A stretch of 64,000 bases of DNA, from positions 1 through 64,000 of the forward strand of contig NC_011691.1 in the NCBI RefSeq assembly GCF_000150955.2, given 5' to 3'. This DNA comes from Phaeodactylum tricornutum CCAP 1055/1 (Eukaryota > Bacillariophyta > Bacillariophyceae > Surirellales > Neidiaceae). Below are positions 20,494-31,029 of the stretch, piece after piece. A program made the position numbers and the translations under genes. How positions within the stretch are numbered: the first letter of the stretch is position 1; each line of letters begins with the position of its first letter. Under the pieces are notes generated by a model. It was not told where the DNA came from. It did no database searches and worked only from the letters and a program-made list of their open reading frames with translations.

Positions 20494-21333
20494 GCCTAGT
20501 TAGACGGGCAGTGGCAAGCGCAGTCCATTTTTGCGACGAATCAAAAGCACGTCGGAAGGGGCACAATGACTTCAACTGGCGCATAATTTTTTTGGTTTGC
20601 GATAAGTTGGGTAAGGAAGAGGGCCGCAAAGGAGTTCCAGTGCGGAAATCTATTCGCTTCTCAGTTTCAGGCGAGGTCGGCCACACTGTGGATTGTGAGT
20701 GTTCCAAAGCCAGATGATGGCCTGTCTGGTATTGTCCTATTATTGCTTTAGCATAAAACGAGACATTCAGGATTGCCACCGCAGACTTAAGCTCGATAGG
20801 AAGAAAAAAAGCTTTCAGGTCCTCCTCTCCCTGGATTTCGTTGACTGTGCTTTGCAACATTTGCTGCCCACCAAATCTCTTTTATGCGGCTATTCCGTAG
20901 CGATTTGACTAAGTGTGTTGCTAGCCATACTTGCAACAATACAATTAGCTGGAGAGAGAGTAGTTTTTACCATTAAATGGTATAGCACGCGATGGCGGAT
21001 CGATGGTCGAAGTTGACGTGCCACACTTGCGTCTTTCAGCCTCAATAGTAGGTAGATTGACTCTGACAGTGAATCGGAATTCGGCATATGGGAATTCAAA
21101 TTACAAAATGGGTCAGAAGAAATTATGACGGAATCCTGGATTATCAAATCCGAATCCAACATTTGTTGACATGACCGAGTCCCAAATAACAGTGAAAACG
21201 AATAAAACAAATCACTCTTTCACATTCACAGAAGAGTAAGAGCCCCACTCTCTCAACATACGCAAACATATAAGATCAAGTTATCCATTGTGTTTCCAGC
21301 TATACGTCGATAGAACTACTCCAATTGAATACA
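20494..21333. other. Intergenic spacer
   Basis: 840 bases with only chance frames on either strand. The last 150 bases include ATAACAGTGAAAACG, related to the recurrent CTGT motif. No RNA gene recognised. Confidence 0.5.
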
Positions 21334-22059
21334 ATGTCGGCAGATTCTCCCTTCTTGCTGCCTTTGAAAACCATCGAAATTGTGGAACAGCTGAGGTTGA
21401 TTCCGCACCCCGAAGGCGGCTTCTTTCTGGAAACGCACCGCAGTGGGAGCGTACCCATGACCTCACGGGGTGGCACCGACCTCCAGAGTCCCTCCGCCGA
21501 GCAGCTCGTCACCACAGTCGGTCGTGAGTCGAATCGCCAGGACCAAGACCCCCGTCGTAACGCCCTGACGAGTATCTATTGGTTACCCACCAAGGCCTCG
21601 CCTCTGCTACTCTTGTGCGTCAATCGATCCGATCACGTGCATTATTATCACGGGGGCAAGCCCTTTGAATACTTACTCTTTCTGCCAAATCACGACACTT
21701 CCGTGCGCCGTGTTATTTTGGGTCCGGATTTATCAGCCGGTCATCAACTCCAAGTCTGTGTTCAGGGTGGGACCTACAAGTGTGGGCGTTTGCTGCGTGA
21801 TGCCTATCCACAACAGCTACCGTACGACTACAGTCTTGTGGGAGAGGCTGTGGGACCAGGATTTGATGTGGCTGATTTCAGACCACTGCAAATCAGCGAT
21901 TTGGAAGCGTGTGGAAATGACGGTGTCAAAACCACCCTGGCACCATATCTTTATAGCCATCATCAACCCCCAGATCCCAACCTTCACACCGCATTGGATT
22001 TTGACGGTTTTTACAATCAGGACGAGACGCAAAAGGCTCGTTCTCAAGACCGCATTTAG
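21334..22059 (+). CDS. Cupin superfamily (DUF985 / Cupin_5) protein
   Basis: 241 aa from ATG 21334. It carries the DUF985 signature: LIPHPEGGFFLETHRS near the start, TSIYWLPT, a DHVHYYHGG strand with the metal/ligand-side histidines, then GPDLSAGHQLQVCVQGGTYK and GPGFDVADFRP. The family, related to yeast YML079w, folds as a single-domain cupin barrel. The reaction is not established and no substrate can be named. The insert of about 25 residues between the first and second strands (SPSAEQLVTTVGRESNRQDQ) is longer than in bacterial members. No targeting peptide. Confidence 0.9.
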   Translation: MSADSPFLLPLKTIEIVEQLRLIPHPEGGFFLETHRSGSVPMTSRGGTDLQSPSAEQLVTTVGRESNRQDQDPRRNALTSIYWLPTKASPLLLLCVNRSDHVHYYHGGKPFEYLLFLPNHDTSVRRVILGPDLSAGHQLQVCVQGGTYKCGRLLRDAYPQQLPYDYSLVGEAVGPGFDVADFRPLQISDLEACGNDGVKTTLAPYLYSHHQPPDPNLHTALDFDGFYNQDETQKARSQDRI

Positions 22060-22328
22060 AATATCTGTACCATCCCATCCCGCCTTGCCGTAAGCTGTTG
22101 GAGTCGATCGCATCTTCTCCGGTACGCGTGCAAGTTCGTTTCCCATTCGCACCGCTTCTCTCCCTCGTTCTGTATCGCATAGACGAGATGACGGCGAGCG
22201 CACAAGAGTCTCACATAGATAATGCGTTTCGAAGAGATTTTGCAATTGCTGTTCTAGTTATGGAATTATAGAAATGGAATGCTTTCAGTCGAAAGAGCTA
22301 TGAACGTCGATCGTGTCGTTTCCAATAG

Positions 22329-24011
22329 TTACACAATTTCCTTCGTACGGTCACCGTGACGGGCAATTACCTTAAAGCCGTGAGTGTTGGTAGAGTCTGA
22401 TCCGTGCGTGACACCGGAACTTTCCAAACTTTGCTCTAGACTATTTTGTGAAAAGCTGGATGCTCCTAGACTCGTCTGAGCGATCGACTCGTCGCTAGCT
22501 ATCGAAGTCTTTTCAAAGCCAACTGGACTGGCTACTGGAGTTCCGCTTGTGACTGGGTTCTCGTTCAAAATGGAAGTGCACGATTCAGCAATCTTATCTT
22601 CAGGGATGGAAGTAACGCTCGTTGTTGGTGAGCGTGCATCGGAGGATACTACACGAATCGAGCGCATCCATTCCGACACGGCTGAAGCTGTTGAAGCGAC
22701 ACTAGCACTAGACTTACTCGCGGTGTCAGTAGTATGCGGCGACGATATCAGACGGCCGACTTGAAACGGGTCATCTTCATCGTCCGCGTCGTCGTTTATG
22801 GAAGTATCTTTGCTTGGGCTCGTATCGTTACCCGAGATAGAACGCCTATCGTCGGTGTGGACCAGATCGGAAGGGTTGGCGTCCTCGATAGAGGTCGGCT
22901 TTCCGTAATTATCAGCCACCAATCCTGGTACCATCTGCGTTGTCTCTTTCTCACTTTTGTCTTCGTAATTGTGCTCTTCCTCTTGAATGTTATCGATGTT
23001 ACTTCTCGTGACAAACCAGCTACTCTTGTCAAATGTTTCCGCTAAATCCTGCGATGCCGAATCCGAGTTGTCTCTCCACGTGGGCTGTGGAACGGTTTCG
23101 TTCAACACAACGTACTTTTGCCCGGGGCGTAGAGTAGGAGGAGGAGTGTGGGCGGAAATTTGCATGCGCAATCTATCGGGTGTCTCCGGCAATGTATTGA
23201 ATTCCATACCGTCGTTGTCGGCCGAAGAAGTCATTGTACTCGGTGTGGACGGAGCGGCATCATCATCGTTGGGTTTGTAAGACTTCGAGTCTTTGCGTCG
23301 CGAACCAAGTGCTTCCGCCATAGGGTGGTTGAAAGCTCGGTGACGTTGGTTTTCAATATACCCACGATCTTTGTGGTGTTGAAGAATCATGTAGAGAATG
23401 CCAAAAAAGATAAGTCCACTAACAACAATCAAGGCGATGTCGAGTGACGAGAGCTTCTTGGTGCTACTATCGGATGAAGCTATTGAGCCTCCAGGAGGAG
23501 TATCCGATGGGATAATGGGTGTGACGACCAAGTCTGTGACGTTGGCAAGCAACACGCTTGGACTAGCGCGGATTTCCCTCAGAAAGGAGTTCCGTCCAAA
23601 CATCGAGTCCTGGAAGACTTGTTGGATAAAAGTGTTAAGCTCTGCACGTAGCGCATCTGTTTCCACACTTGCAGGATCCACTATTGAGGTGGTGGTGACA
23701 ATTACAAAGAAGCGCAGTCGCGTTGCTGACATCGCCAGAAAATCGCTTTGTTGAATCACAGCTTCTGTGTCCAAGTACAAATTTTCGTCTTGCAGAATGA
23801 GTAGTGTCGATGCAATGGCTTCTTCAACAGCCTGCAGGGCGTTAAAACCTAGCTCGGCTTTGGTGGGCTGCAACACCATGGAGAACGACGAGGAGGCTGT
23901 CAACGCCAGCGAAGGTGTAGTCTGCTGCGAGGCAGACAAGTTGACAGCATATAGCAAGCAAAGAGCTACAACGCAACTACGGAGCGAGAAGAAGCAGTAT
24001 TTCGCATTCAT
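22329..24011 (-). CDS. Type I single-pass membrane protein, unknown function
   Basis: Single exon, 560 aa from ATG 24011. A signal peptide covers residues 1-28 (CVVALCLLYAVNLSAS). The outside part (about 30-185) is a compact Ala/Leu/Thr-rich domain with a strand pattern (ATRLRFFVIVTTTSIV) that hints at a SEA-like or similar extracellular fold; this is a guess. Residues about 190-210 are a membrane helix (DIALIVVSGLIFFGILYMIL). The cytosolic tail of about 350 residues is acidic, Ser/Thr/Pro-rich and likely phosphorylated. It ends with GFKVIARHGDRTKEIV. An in-frame upstream ATG at 24056 would bury the signal peptide. Proteins of this layout are common in diatoms; I know no function. Confidence 0.75.
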   Translation of the reverse strand: MNAKYCFFSLRSCVVALCLLYAVNLSASQQTTPSLALTASSSFSMVLQPTKAELGFNALQAVEEAIASTLLILQDENLYLDTEAVIQQSDFLAMSATRLRFFVIVTTTSIVDPASVETDALRAELNTFIQQVFQDSMFGRNSFLREIRASPSVLLANVTDLVVTPIIPSDTPPGGSIASSDSSTKKLSSLDIALIVVSGLIFFGILYMILQHHKDRGYIENQRHRAFNHPMAEALGSRRKDSKSYKPNDDDAAPSTPSTMTSSADNDGMEFNTLPETPDRLRMQISAHTPPPTLRPGQKYVVLNETVPQPTWRDNSDSASQDLAETFDKSSWFVTRSNIDNIQEEEHNYEDKSEKETTQMVPGLVADNYGKPTSIEDANPSDLVHTDDRRSISGNDTSPSKDTSINDDADDEDDPFQVGRLISSPHTTDTASKSSASVASTASAVSEWMRSIRVVSSDARSPTTSVTSIPEDKIAESCTSILNENPVTSGTPVASPVGFEKTSIASDESIAQTSLGASSFSQNSLEQSLESSGVTHGSDSTNTHGFKVIARHGDRTKEIV

Positions 24012-24668
24012 GGTCGTCTTTGTCACGTATCTAAATCGAAACTGTTTTATTTGCACTCCTGTTCAAAGTTACTGCTAGCATCCGCTATCCAGTATTGGAA
24101 TTTGCACGCATGGAGGCCAACGTCCCTGGTTGCGAACGCTTCGTGGTGACTCCGACGTGAAGCGAAAAAGATGGATCGGGTCCGATTCGAAGCGATCGTG
24201 GGTTATGACCTGAACCACATGAAGGAAGTGCGTAGACTGATCCACGTAGGCGGTCACAAAGTTTATGTGTATAATAGCTATAGGTGGACTGAGGTGCGTC
24301 TCCATGGTCCATGGTTGCTCCGTTGTCTTAGTTTCCCGGAAACCTGGTGGTTTTATGTTCGACGACGATCAGTCGCGTTTACTGATTATCTTGGTTTGGC
24401 AACTGCGTGCGAAAACATCGTTTGAATGTTTAAAAATACTTTTGAAGTTTACATAGTAGCACAAGTGCCAGATTAGTTATTGATACAACATATTTTAGTA
24501 AGGCGGTAAACTTAGTGCCTAACGAAAAGCACGTTGGTCTCGGGAGTCGTCGCCCTGCTCGTTTGCTTCCCTACAACACCATCGTCGCAATTCATTCATC
24601 TTTTGGTTTTGTTTTCGACCTTCCGCTACTACTTTTATCTCATTCACAAAACACATTCCCTTGCTAGC
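24012..24668. other. Divergent spacer before RPL11
   Basis: About 650 bases lie between the minus-strand membrane-protein gene and RPL11. A plus-strand frame (24171-24425) starts with ATG but has no recognisable content and was not called. Confidence 0.5.
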
Positions 24669-25199
24669 ATGTCGGAAACCAAAACAAATGCCATGCGGGA
24701 AATTAAGGTCGACAAGTTGATTCTCAACTGTTGCGTTGGTGAATCCGGTGATCGACTCACCCGTGCTGCCCGTGTGTTGGAACAACTGACCGGCCAGCAG
24801 CCCGTCTTCTCCAAAGCCCGTTACACTCTCCGCTCCTTTGGAATCCGCCGTAACGAAAAGATCGCTGTGCACGTGACTGTCCGTGGCGAGAAAGCACTCG
24901 AAATTTTGGAACGCGGTCTCAAAGTGAAAGAGTACGAACTGTTGCAAAAGAACTTTTCCGACACTGGCAACTTTGGTTTCGGTATCAACGAACATATTGA
25001 TCTCGGCATCAAGTACGATCCCACCACAGGTATTTACGGGATGGATTTCTTCGTTTGTCTGACGCGTCCCGGTGCTCGGGTTGCCCGACGCAAGATTCGT
25101 CAGGGGCGAATTGGTTTCAATCATAAGATTACCAAGGAAGATTCTATCAAATGGTTTCAGGATAAATTTGAAGGCGTCGTTCTGGCGAAGGAAGCTTAA
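24669..25199 (+). CDS. RPL11: 60S ribosomal protein L11 (uL5)
   Basis: Single exon, 176 aa, full family length. Recognised from [73 protein letters not shown] and [13 protein letters not shown]. uL5 sits in the central protuberance of the large subunit with 5S rRNA. ATG 24669 is the family start; the frame is open upstream but is only leader. The 5' leader is pyrimidine-rich, as expected for a ribosomal protein gene, though I cannot place the transcription start. Confidence 0.97.
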   Translation: MSETKTNAMREIKVDKLILNCCVGESGDRLTRAARVLEQLTGQQPVFSKARYTLRSFGIRRNEKIAVHVTVRGEKALEILERGLKVKEYELLQKNFSDTGNFGFGINEHIDLGIKYDPTTGIYGMDFFVCLTRPGARVARRKIRQGRIGFNHKITKEDSIKWFQDKFEGVVLAKEA

Positions 25200-25948
25200 G
25201 TGTGTAATACAAAGAAAATTTTCACGCCTTTTTACGCATAAATTTGTTCTGCGTAGCAACCAAGATATCGATGTGCGGAGCCGTAGCTAGGATATTGGCA
25301 ATCAGGTGCAATATATACGTTCTTGAGGCACGCTAGAACTGCAACCAATCGAGTGTATTAATCCACCTGTGAGCTTTGCAATCCTGTTACTGATGGTCTT
25401 TGGTAATAACCCATAAGATGCGAATACCTCTCGATTTTCCCGTACACTCGATGAAAGATGCTTCCTTCAAATGTTTGAACAATGACTAGGTCAAGTGAGT
25501 GCCCCTGTAGATTTGACGTTGTAGGAATAGGAATGGAACGCCAAGGCTTTCCTGCTCTTGATTCTTTCATACGAGCAGAAGCCTCTAATGTTGGAGCTAT
25601 TTATTATGGTGTTTACTAGAATATTTAACTTCTGGATGCGGCAAAAACGGTTTGAAGCTCATTGCTAGGAGTCGGCGGCCACCTAACCTTCTGGTGCGCT
25701 GTAGCTTTTTCTAATTGTTAACATAAGTCGAAAGCTGAAAGGCCACCCACGTTTTTGAAAAACTAGGTGTTTCCAAAGGATCTACAAAGGGTTGTTGCAG
25801 TCATTGTCCATTTGCAGAACTTCTAAGGTAAAGGGAAGGTCCTGTCTCTCTTGTGGAGATTCTCGTTGCAGCAGCGACTCCTCTCGTAATAAGTAGTGCA
25901 ATATCTCAGAACATGAAAGTTTGCAAATTAAATATTCTTTCTAATGCC
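25200..25948. other. Intergenic spacer between convergent genes
   Basis: 750 bases between the ends of RPL11 and the cyclase gene. Only short chance frames; no repeats noticed. Confidence 0.5.
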
Positions 25949-28900
25949 TCACTGTTGACAGTCAATTTGGGCACCAGTGTTCTTGTGACACACGCTTTCT
26001 CGAAGCTTTTCAGATTCAACAAGTTCAGCAACTATTTCGCGGCCCTTGCTTTCCCATTCCTTCCTATTTTGGCGGGCATAGTTTAAGTACTCATCACTGG
26101 ATACGCCGAATACTCCACAGGATTTTAATTTCATGGCAAGTGGAATGATGTAGTAGTCAAAGAAACCAATCTCGCCCTCGTACCACTGTTCTGCCGGATC
26201 GTTGTCTGCACGCCCAGCTTTGTAAGCCGCATAGCATTCTTCAAAGAGCTTGGCATTCCACTTTCGGTAAATATGCCAATGTTGCATAGTATGCGCCACA
26301 TCCGATGCTTGAATTAGATGCTCGATTACGATTGTTGCCTTTCGGTTGACACTTGTCCATACATTTTCATGAAGGGGAAAGCTCCCAACTTCGCCTTGAG
26401 CAAAAGCGATGTTCCATCGCGACTTTCTATCCGCGCTGAGCTCTTTGTCCATAATATCTGTCGCCATGACAGTATTTACAACAAGTTGGCGGAAACGTTG
26501 TAATTCCTGACCGTTGCCGTAAATACACCGGCGTAGATCAGTATATACTTCCTCTTGAAGTAAATTCCACGAAATGTCAACCGAGTTCTGTTCGGCAACA
26601 CTTTTTTTGCGATAAACGGCGGCAATTCCCGACTCTTCCTTAACGAGTTGAGCGTTGGGGACACCAGTGTGGTCAACGTCGTGAAGCAACGCCGATAGAA
26701 CCACAGCGAATTGCGTCAACGGATCTGATGTAATCCCGTATGTATGGTCGTGGAGACTCTTGTTTGTGTCGCAATCATCTTCCACGATATTTAGATCTGG
26801 TGCGACTATTCGAGACAAAAGCTTAACCACCGACATGGTCACATGGGAAGCATGCTCAAAGTTGTGGAAAGGATTGTCTCGGTACAAGGCCGCTATTGTG
26901 CGAATGTAGTCGCGAAGCTGGCCAACAATCTTGTCATCAAGCTGCACTGAATCTTGCTTTGACCATTTTTGGGCTATTTTGGAGTTGTACTTAGGCAAAG
27001 CAACGACGTCTTTCACTTCATCCAGCACGATCTTGGAATCTGAGGCAATTGCTTGCTCCAGCAATCTTATTGTCTCTGAAGAATCCACCTCTGTTCCAAT
27101 TGCTTGCCTTTGCGCAATAATTTCTCTGAGAAGCCTCTGAAGCAAGTCTACGTTCCAATCAACAAGTCGAGCATGCCGCTCTTCTTTTGCGGTCCTCGGA
27201 ACTGAGGCTGAAAAAGCACTTTTGGGATCGGATGGAGCATTCTGATCATCAGAGTTGGTGCTTGCGGATGTTGTAGACTTGGTCGGCTCTCCCTTGATTT
27301 CCAGCCAAAACGTCTGGATTTCTCCTTTTCCTTTCGCGTGCACGGTTTCTTCCCGAGCATGCACCCAATGGCTCCTGCCGGAAGCCACCAAAAGGTCAGC
27401 AGTGTCCTGCGAAAGATGAATGCGATCTTTTTGACCTGTGCTTTCAATCCTAGCTGTCATGTTGACTGTATCGCCAAAAAGCTGAAAACGAGCCTTGTCA
27501 CCCCGAAGAACGCCAGCTGTGACAGGACCGGAATGCAGACCAAATCGCATCCCTAATTCCGCGGTATCGGGCCCTAACTGTACCTCCAACCGTTTCAAAA
27601 CTACTTGCATTCGCTGAAGACAGTCACGGGCAAATCTAGCCATCACAACGTAGTGGTCTTTACGAGGATCGGGCAGACCGCAAACAGCTACGTAGCAGTC
27701 TCCGACCGTTTCAACCTTGAAAACTCTTCGACGTTTCGCAATATCGTCAAACTCTCGGTAGATAGTTTCCAAAAGAGTAAAAACCTGAGAAGGCTCCCTT
27801 GTGGAAGACCACGCCGTGAACCCCACAATGTCGCCAAATGCCACCGTAGTTGCTGGGAACAAATCCGCCAGAGGCTTGCTGTTCTCTTGCATGTGATCAC
27901 CTGTCCCATCTAAGTATGATTTGAGACTTGCTTTACTCGACAAATGTCCTCTCTTTGCATTTGCTTCCAATGCTGCTTGAGCTTGGGCATCTTCAATAAG
28001 CTTTAGTCCAACGTCCTTCGGAAAGAGGGAAGTGACAATATCTCGGGTCCGCTTGGCTGTATTCATGACCTTGTCCTGCCGGCGTTGAACCATCACGTCG
28101 TAAATCATAAACGCAACAGCAGTGAATAAGAACACGAGGACAACCACACTTGTAAAAAGCCAAGGCTCGTTGGATTCAAAAGTCGCCTCGAATTTTTGCG
28201 ATGGGTAAATCTCGAGCTCGTATGTACAACCTTTATTTGTCTTGTCGTCTTCCTCTACAGTAGCAAAACGAGCAAATGGAGCTCGGATCACCATATCGTT
28301 GTACAAGGAATCGCGTGTTCGATCATCTTCTGTGAACAGAGCTTCGCGGCCATTAATTTCAAAACTGAAGCCAGCTCCACAAGAGTCTTTCATATTCACA
28401 ACAAGCCCGTCGACTCCTTGTGGTAAGATGTTTTCAAAGAGATCTTGCCAACGGAGAACGCCGAAGAGAAATCCGACCACTTCCAAATTCCGATCGTGTA
28501 GAGATTTGAAAACGGGCTGGGCAAGCACACTTCTCAATTTGCTTTGATCGTTTTCACCCAGGTCAACGTACCTTTCAAGTACATCAAGATTGACGATCCC
28601 TGATAGAAGAGCTTGATTGCTATCGAACACGTTGTTCACGATGATCTCGAAGGGGGGATAGCTATAGAGGTCGAGCAGAGCCAAAGAAGCTACACGAACA
28701 CGAGGTCCAAACTGCCACACAGGGACCGAAACTCCTGCAGGTAGACCCGCACGATTGTTTTCTCGTGGTACGTCATGGTCGCCATGATCTTGGTCCTGAA
28801 CTCGTCGGCGGTGGACATCGCCAGACAGTTGTCGAGTCGAAGTAGGAAACGGGTAAATTGCTGTGGTTATAGTTCCAATGTCCTGTTCGGTCTGATTTTC

Positions 28901-29740
28901 ACTCTGTTGCAGTTGAGTTAGAATACATGAAGCGTAAAAACAGTGAGCCATCATGTCGAAGACAGAACATGACTCTTGAATCGCTTTCCCAAGGGCTGAC
29001 TTACTCCTAGATAGTAAATGTGGTCATTTTCGAAAGCCTCTTTCTGATGCTCCCAGGCATACCGTTCCCATTCTTCTTTTTCGTCGACATGCACCAGTGG
29101 GGCAAGAACAACGAGCTCGACTCCAGTAAATTCACGTATCTCTGCGGCTCTCACTGCGAAATGGGTGAGAGTCATGTTTGGCCATGTTTGATTGGTATCA
29201 GTGGCAAAGGTTGAAAGTGTGGTCGAAAGAATATGTAGCTGACCAAACACGCTACGGGCGTTGTTTTCGGATTCGTCAATGAGCTGTTTGGCAAAGTTGT
29301 TGAACTGAACCAAGAGAAACACACCAACGTAGTGTGAGAAATGAGCAGAAGGAGCATAGATTCCTTCGGTGAATGGGATGCTTCTGTTACGATCTTACCT
29401 CGGCACGGAATTCGTCCTTTTGTTTATTTCTTGTAAAGAAAAAAGTCGCGGTACCAACTCCAGCCGCGGCCGCAGCAATGATGAGAAGAAAAAGAATCTT
29501 GGACCGAGTGACGGCCTTGGTTTCTGAGTGAGCGATCCGGTTGGTACTCGATTCCTCGGATGTGGCTGACTTCTTGCCGGAATCGCTCCCGTGCGTGCTT
29601 GTATGAAACTCAACGGACGACTCTTCTTCTTCCCCCGAGGAGTCACCCAGAGATAGACTGTCATCGTCATCGTCGTTCATGGAATCGCCGCCATTGCGAT
29701 CAACATCCTTGGTCTTTTCGGACCACAAACGAAGCTTCAT
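25949..29740 (-). CDS. Receptor-like nucleotide cyclase fused to cyclic-nucleotide phosphodiesterase
   Basis: Three exons on the minus strand: 29399-29740, 29005-29304 and 25949-28903 (introns 94 and 101 nt, GTAAGA/GTAAGT...CAG, both phase 0), about 1198 aa. Order: acidic Ser-rich cytosolic N-terminus; membrane helix 1 (about 82-103, ILFLLIIAAAAAGVGTATFF); an extracytosolic CHASE-like sensor region; helix 2 (about 461-483); a class III cyclase domain (about 562-750) with FGDIVGFTAW, FKVETVGDCYVAV and QLFGDTVNMTARI; a linker; and a PDE domain with HNFEHASH and HDVDHTGVPN, the metal-binding HD motif. Both catalytic aspartates of the cyclase are present. The specificity residues are mixed: Glu in VETVGD as in guanylate cyclases, but Gln where they have Cys. 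cGMP is favoured but not settled. One chain would both make and degrade the messenger. The second acceptor (28904) is the least certain junction. Confidence 0.85.
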
Positions 29741-31029
29741 GACTGGATCTTCTTTCTGGCTTGACAGAAAATATCTGCTTTGGGGCAGCAGAGTGTGACG
29801 CGCACAGCGAAAGGTCCGCGAACGAAGAAACCGCGGGATGCAATAACTAAAAGTTCGAGAGCGATTAAAAGGGTCACAAGTTGGACTTGACTCATCCTGT
29901 CTATCACAAAAGAGTCATTTTCAGGTTTGAAAGGCCCGAACCCAGGCATTTGATGGGCAACGTCAAGCTTCGTTGGCAGGTGTCCACAAAGAGGAAACCC
30001 TTGATTTCTTATTGGGTCTTGATTTTAGACAATTATCTTAATGCCGAATTAGTTCCTCGGGTAGTGTCGAAGCTACGATCCTGTCCTTTCATTGGTACTC
30101 TTATTTTAATTCTAGTTTCCTAAATTCTTATAACAGGGAAATGACTCTAGTCGGCAAATGTAGTTCCGAGTAGATCTCACAAGTCAGATACGATGTCTGA
30201 ACAGTGAGAGAGAGGAAGTGCTGTCCATCGAAAAACTTGAATGAAAAAGGCAGCCAAGAAACATTGACATCGACTGTGAATGTCAACTGGAAAGTTGTTT
30301 TTGAGTACCGCCTCGCGCGAGTGCGCGCATGCCTTGAGTCACGGCACCCAAGGCAAGCCGGCCAAAACTAATCTTGTGTGTTTGGCCACAGATTGCAAGA
30401 CTGATTGTTTTGGATTGGTGACTGGACAGTTGAATGTCCAAAAACATCATGTGACTGTTTTGGGTCTCGACCGTTACCACGCTCAGAAGCATGGTTACTA
30501 TGACAAACTTGACCACGGTAGCGTGTACAATACCGTGGGATTGATGAAAATGGTCCACGGTGATGCTTAAGACCGTGGAACTGGACCACGGTAGTTTTGA
30601 CCGTGGAACTTGATGAAACTGAATAGATTTGGCTTTAGTTTAGAGCTCATAATATAAATCTTAACAACGATTGTGAAAACCATATTCGTTAGTTCGTATC
30701 TCTTCGTTAGGAGCCAGACGAGTCTTGATCACCTCGTGCTGTCTTCAGAAGCCAGGAGATACTTGACCATTGATAGTGAAATCTCGATGCGCGGCATCAG
30801 AAACAATGGACAGACGGACAGATAGACGGCATGTTGAACAAATGGGGAGACGGGAGAATATGTTTGACAGTTTTGCTAGAACAATTTGATTGAGGCCGCT
30901 AGCTAGAGATACAGGATCGTAGAACGAACAGGAACGTTGGACAGCTGGTTTTATCGGGTAGCAAGCCAACGTTTTCGGCTGGTGAAAAGGAATGCGGCGG
31001 GCGGCAGCGTTACGAAGTGCCGTATCAGT
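29741..31029. other. Divergent spacer with an alternating inverted-repeat array
   Basis: 1.3 kb between the divergent cyclase and methyltransferase genes. It holds the CCACGGT/ACCGTGG array (30513-30606, separate entry) and GACTGTGA at 30272-30279. A plus-strand frame over 30280-30570 has no start support or homology I can see. Confidence 0.55.
30513..30606. repeat. Six CCACGGT/ACCGTGG heptamers in strictly alternating orientation
   Basis: Copies read CCACGGT at 30513, ACCGTGG at 30532, CCACGGT at 30555, ACCGTGG at 30572, CCACGGT at 30586 and ACCGTGG at 30600. Start-to-start steps are 19, 23, 17, 14 and 14 bases. Flanking words also recur (TTGATGAAA after copies two and six). The array could fold into several hairpins or bind a dimeric factor. 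A diverged copy (GACCGTTACCACG) lies just upstream near 30469. Confidence 0.85.

Noticed and set aside
24171-24425. Plus-strand ATG frame before RPL11
   Set aside because: 84 codons without recognisable content in a promoter region; likely chance.
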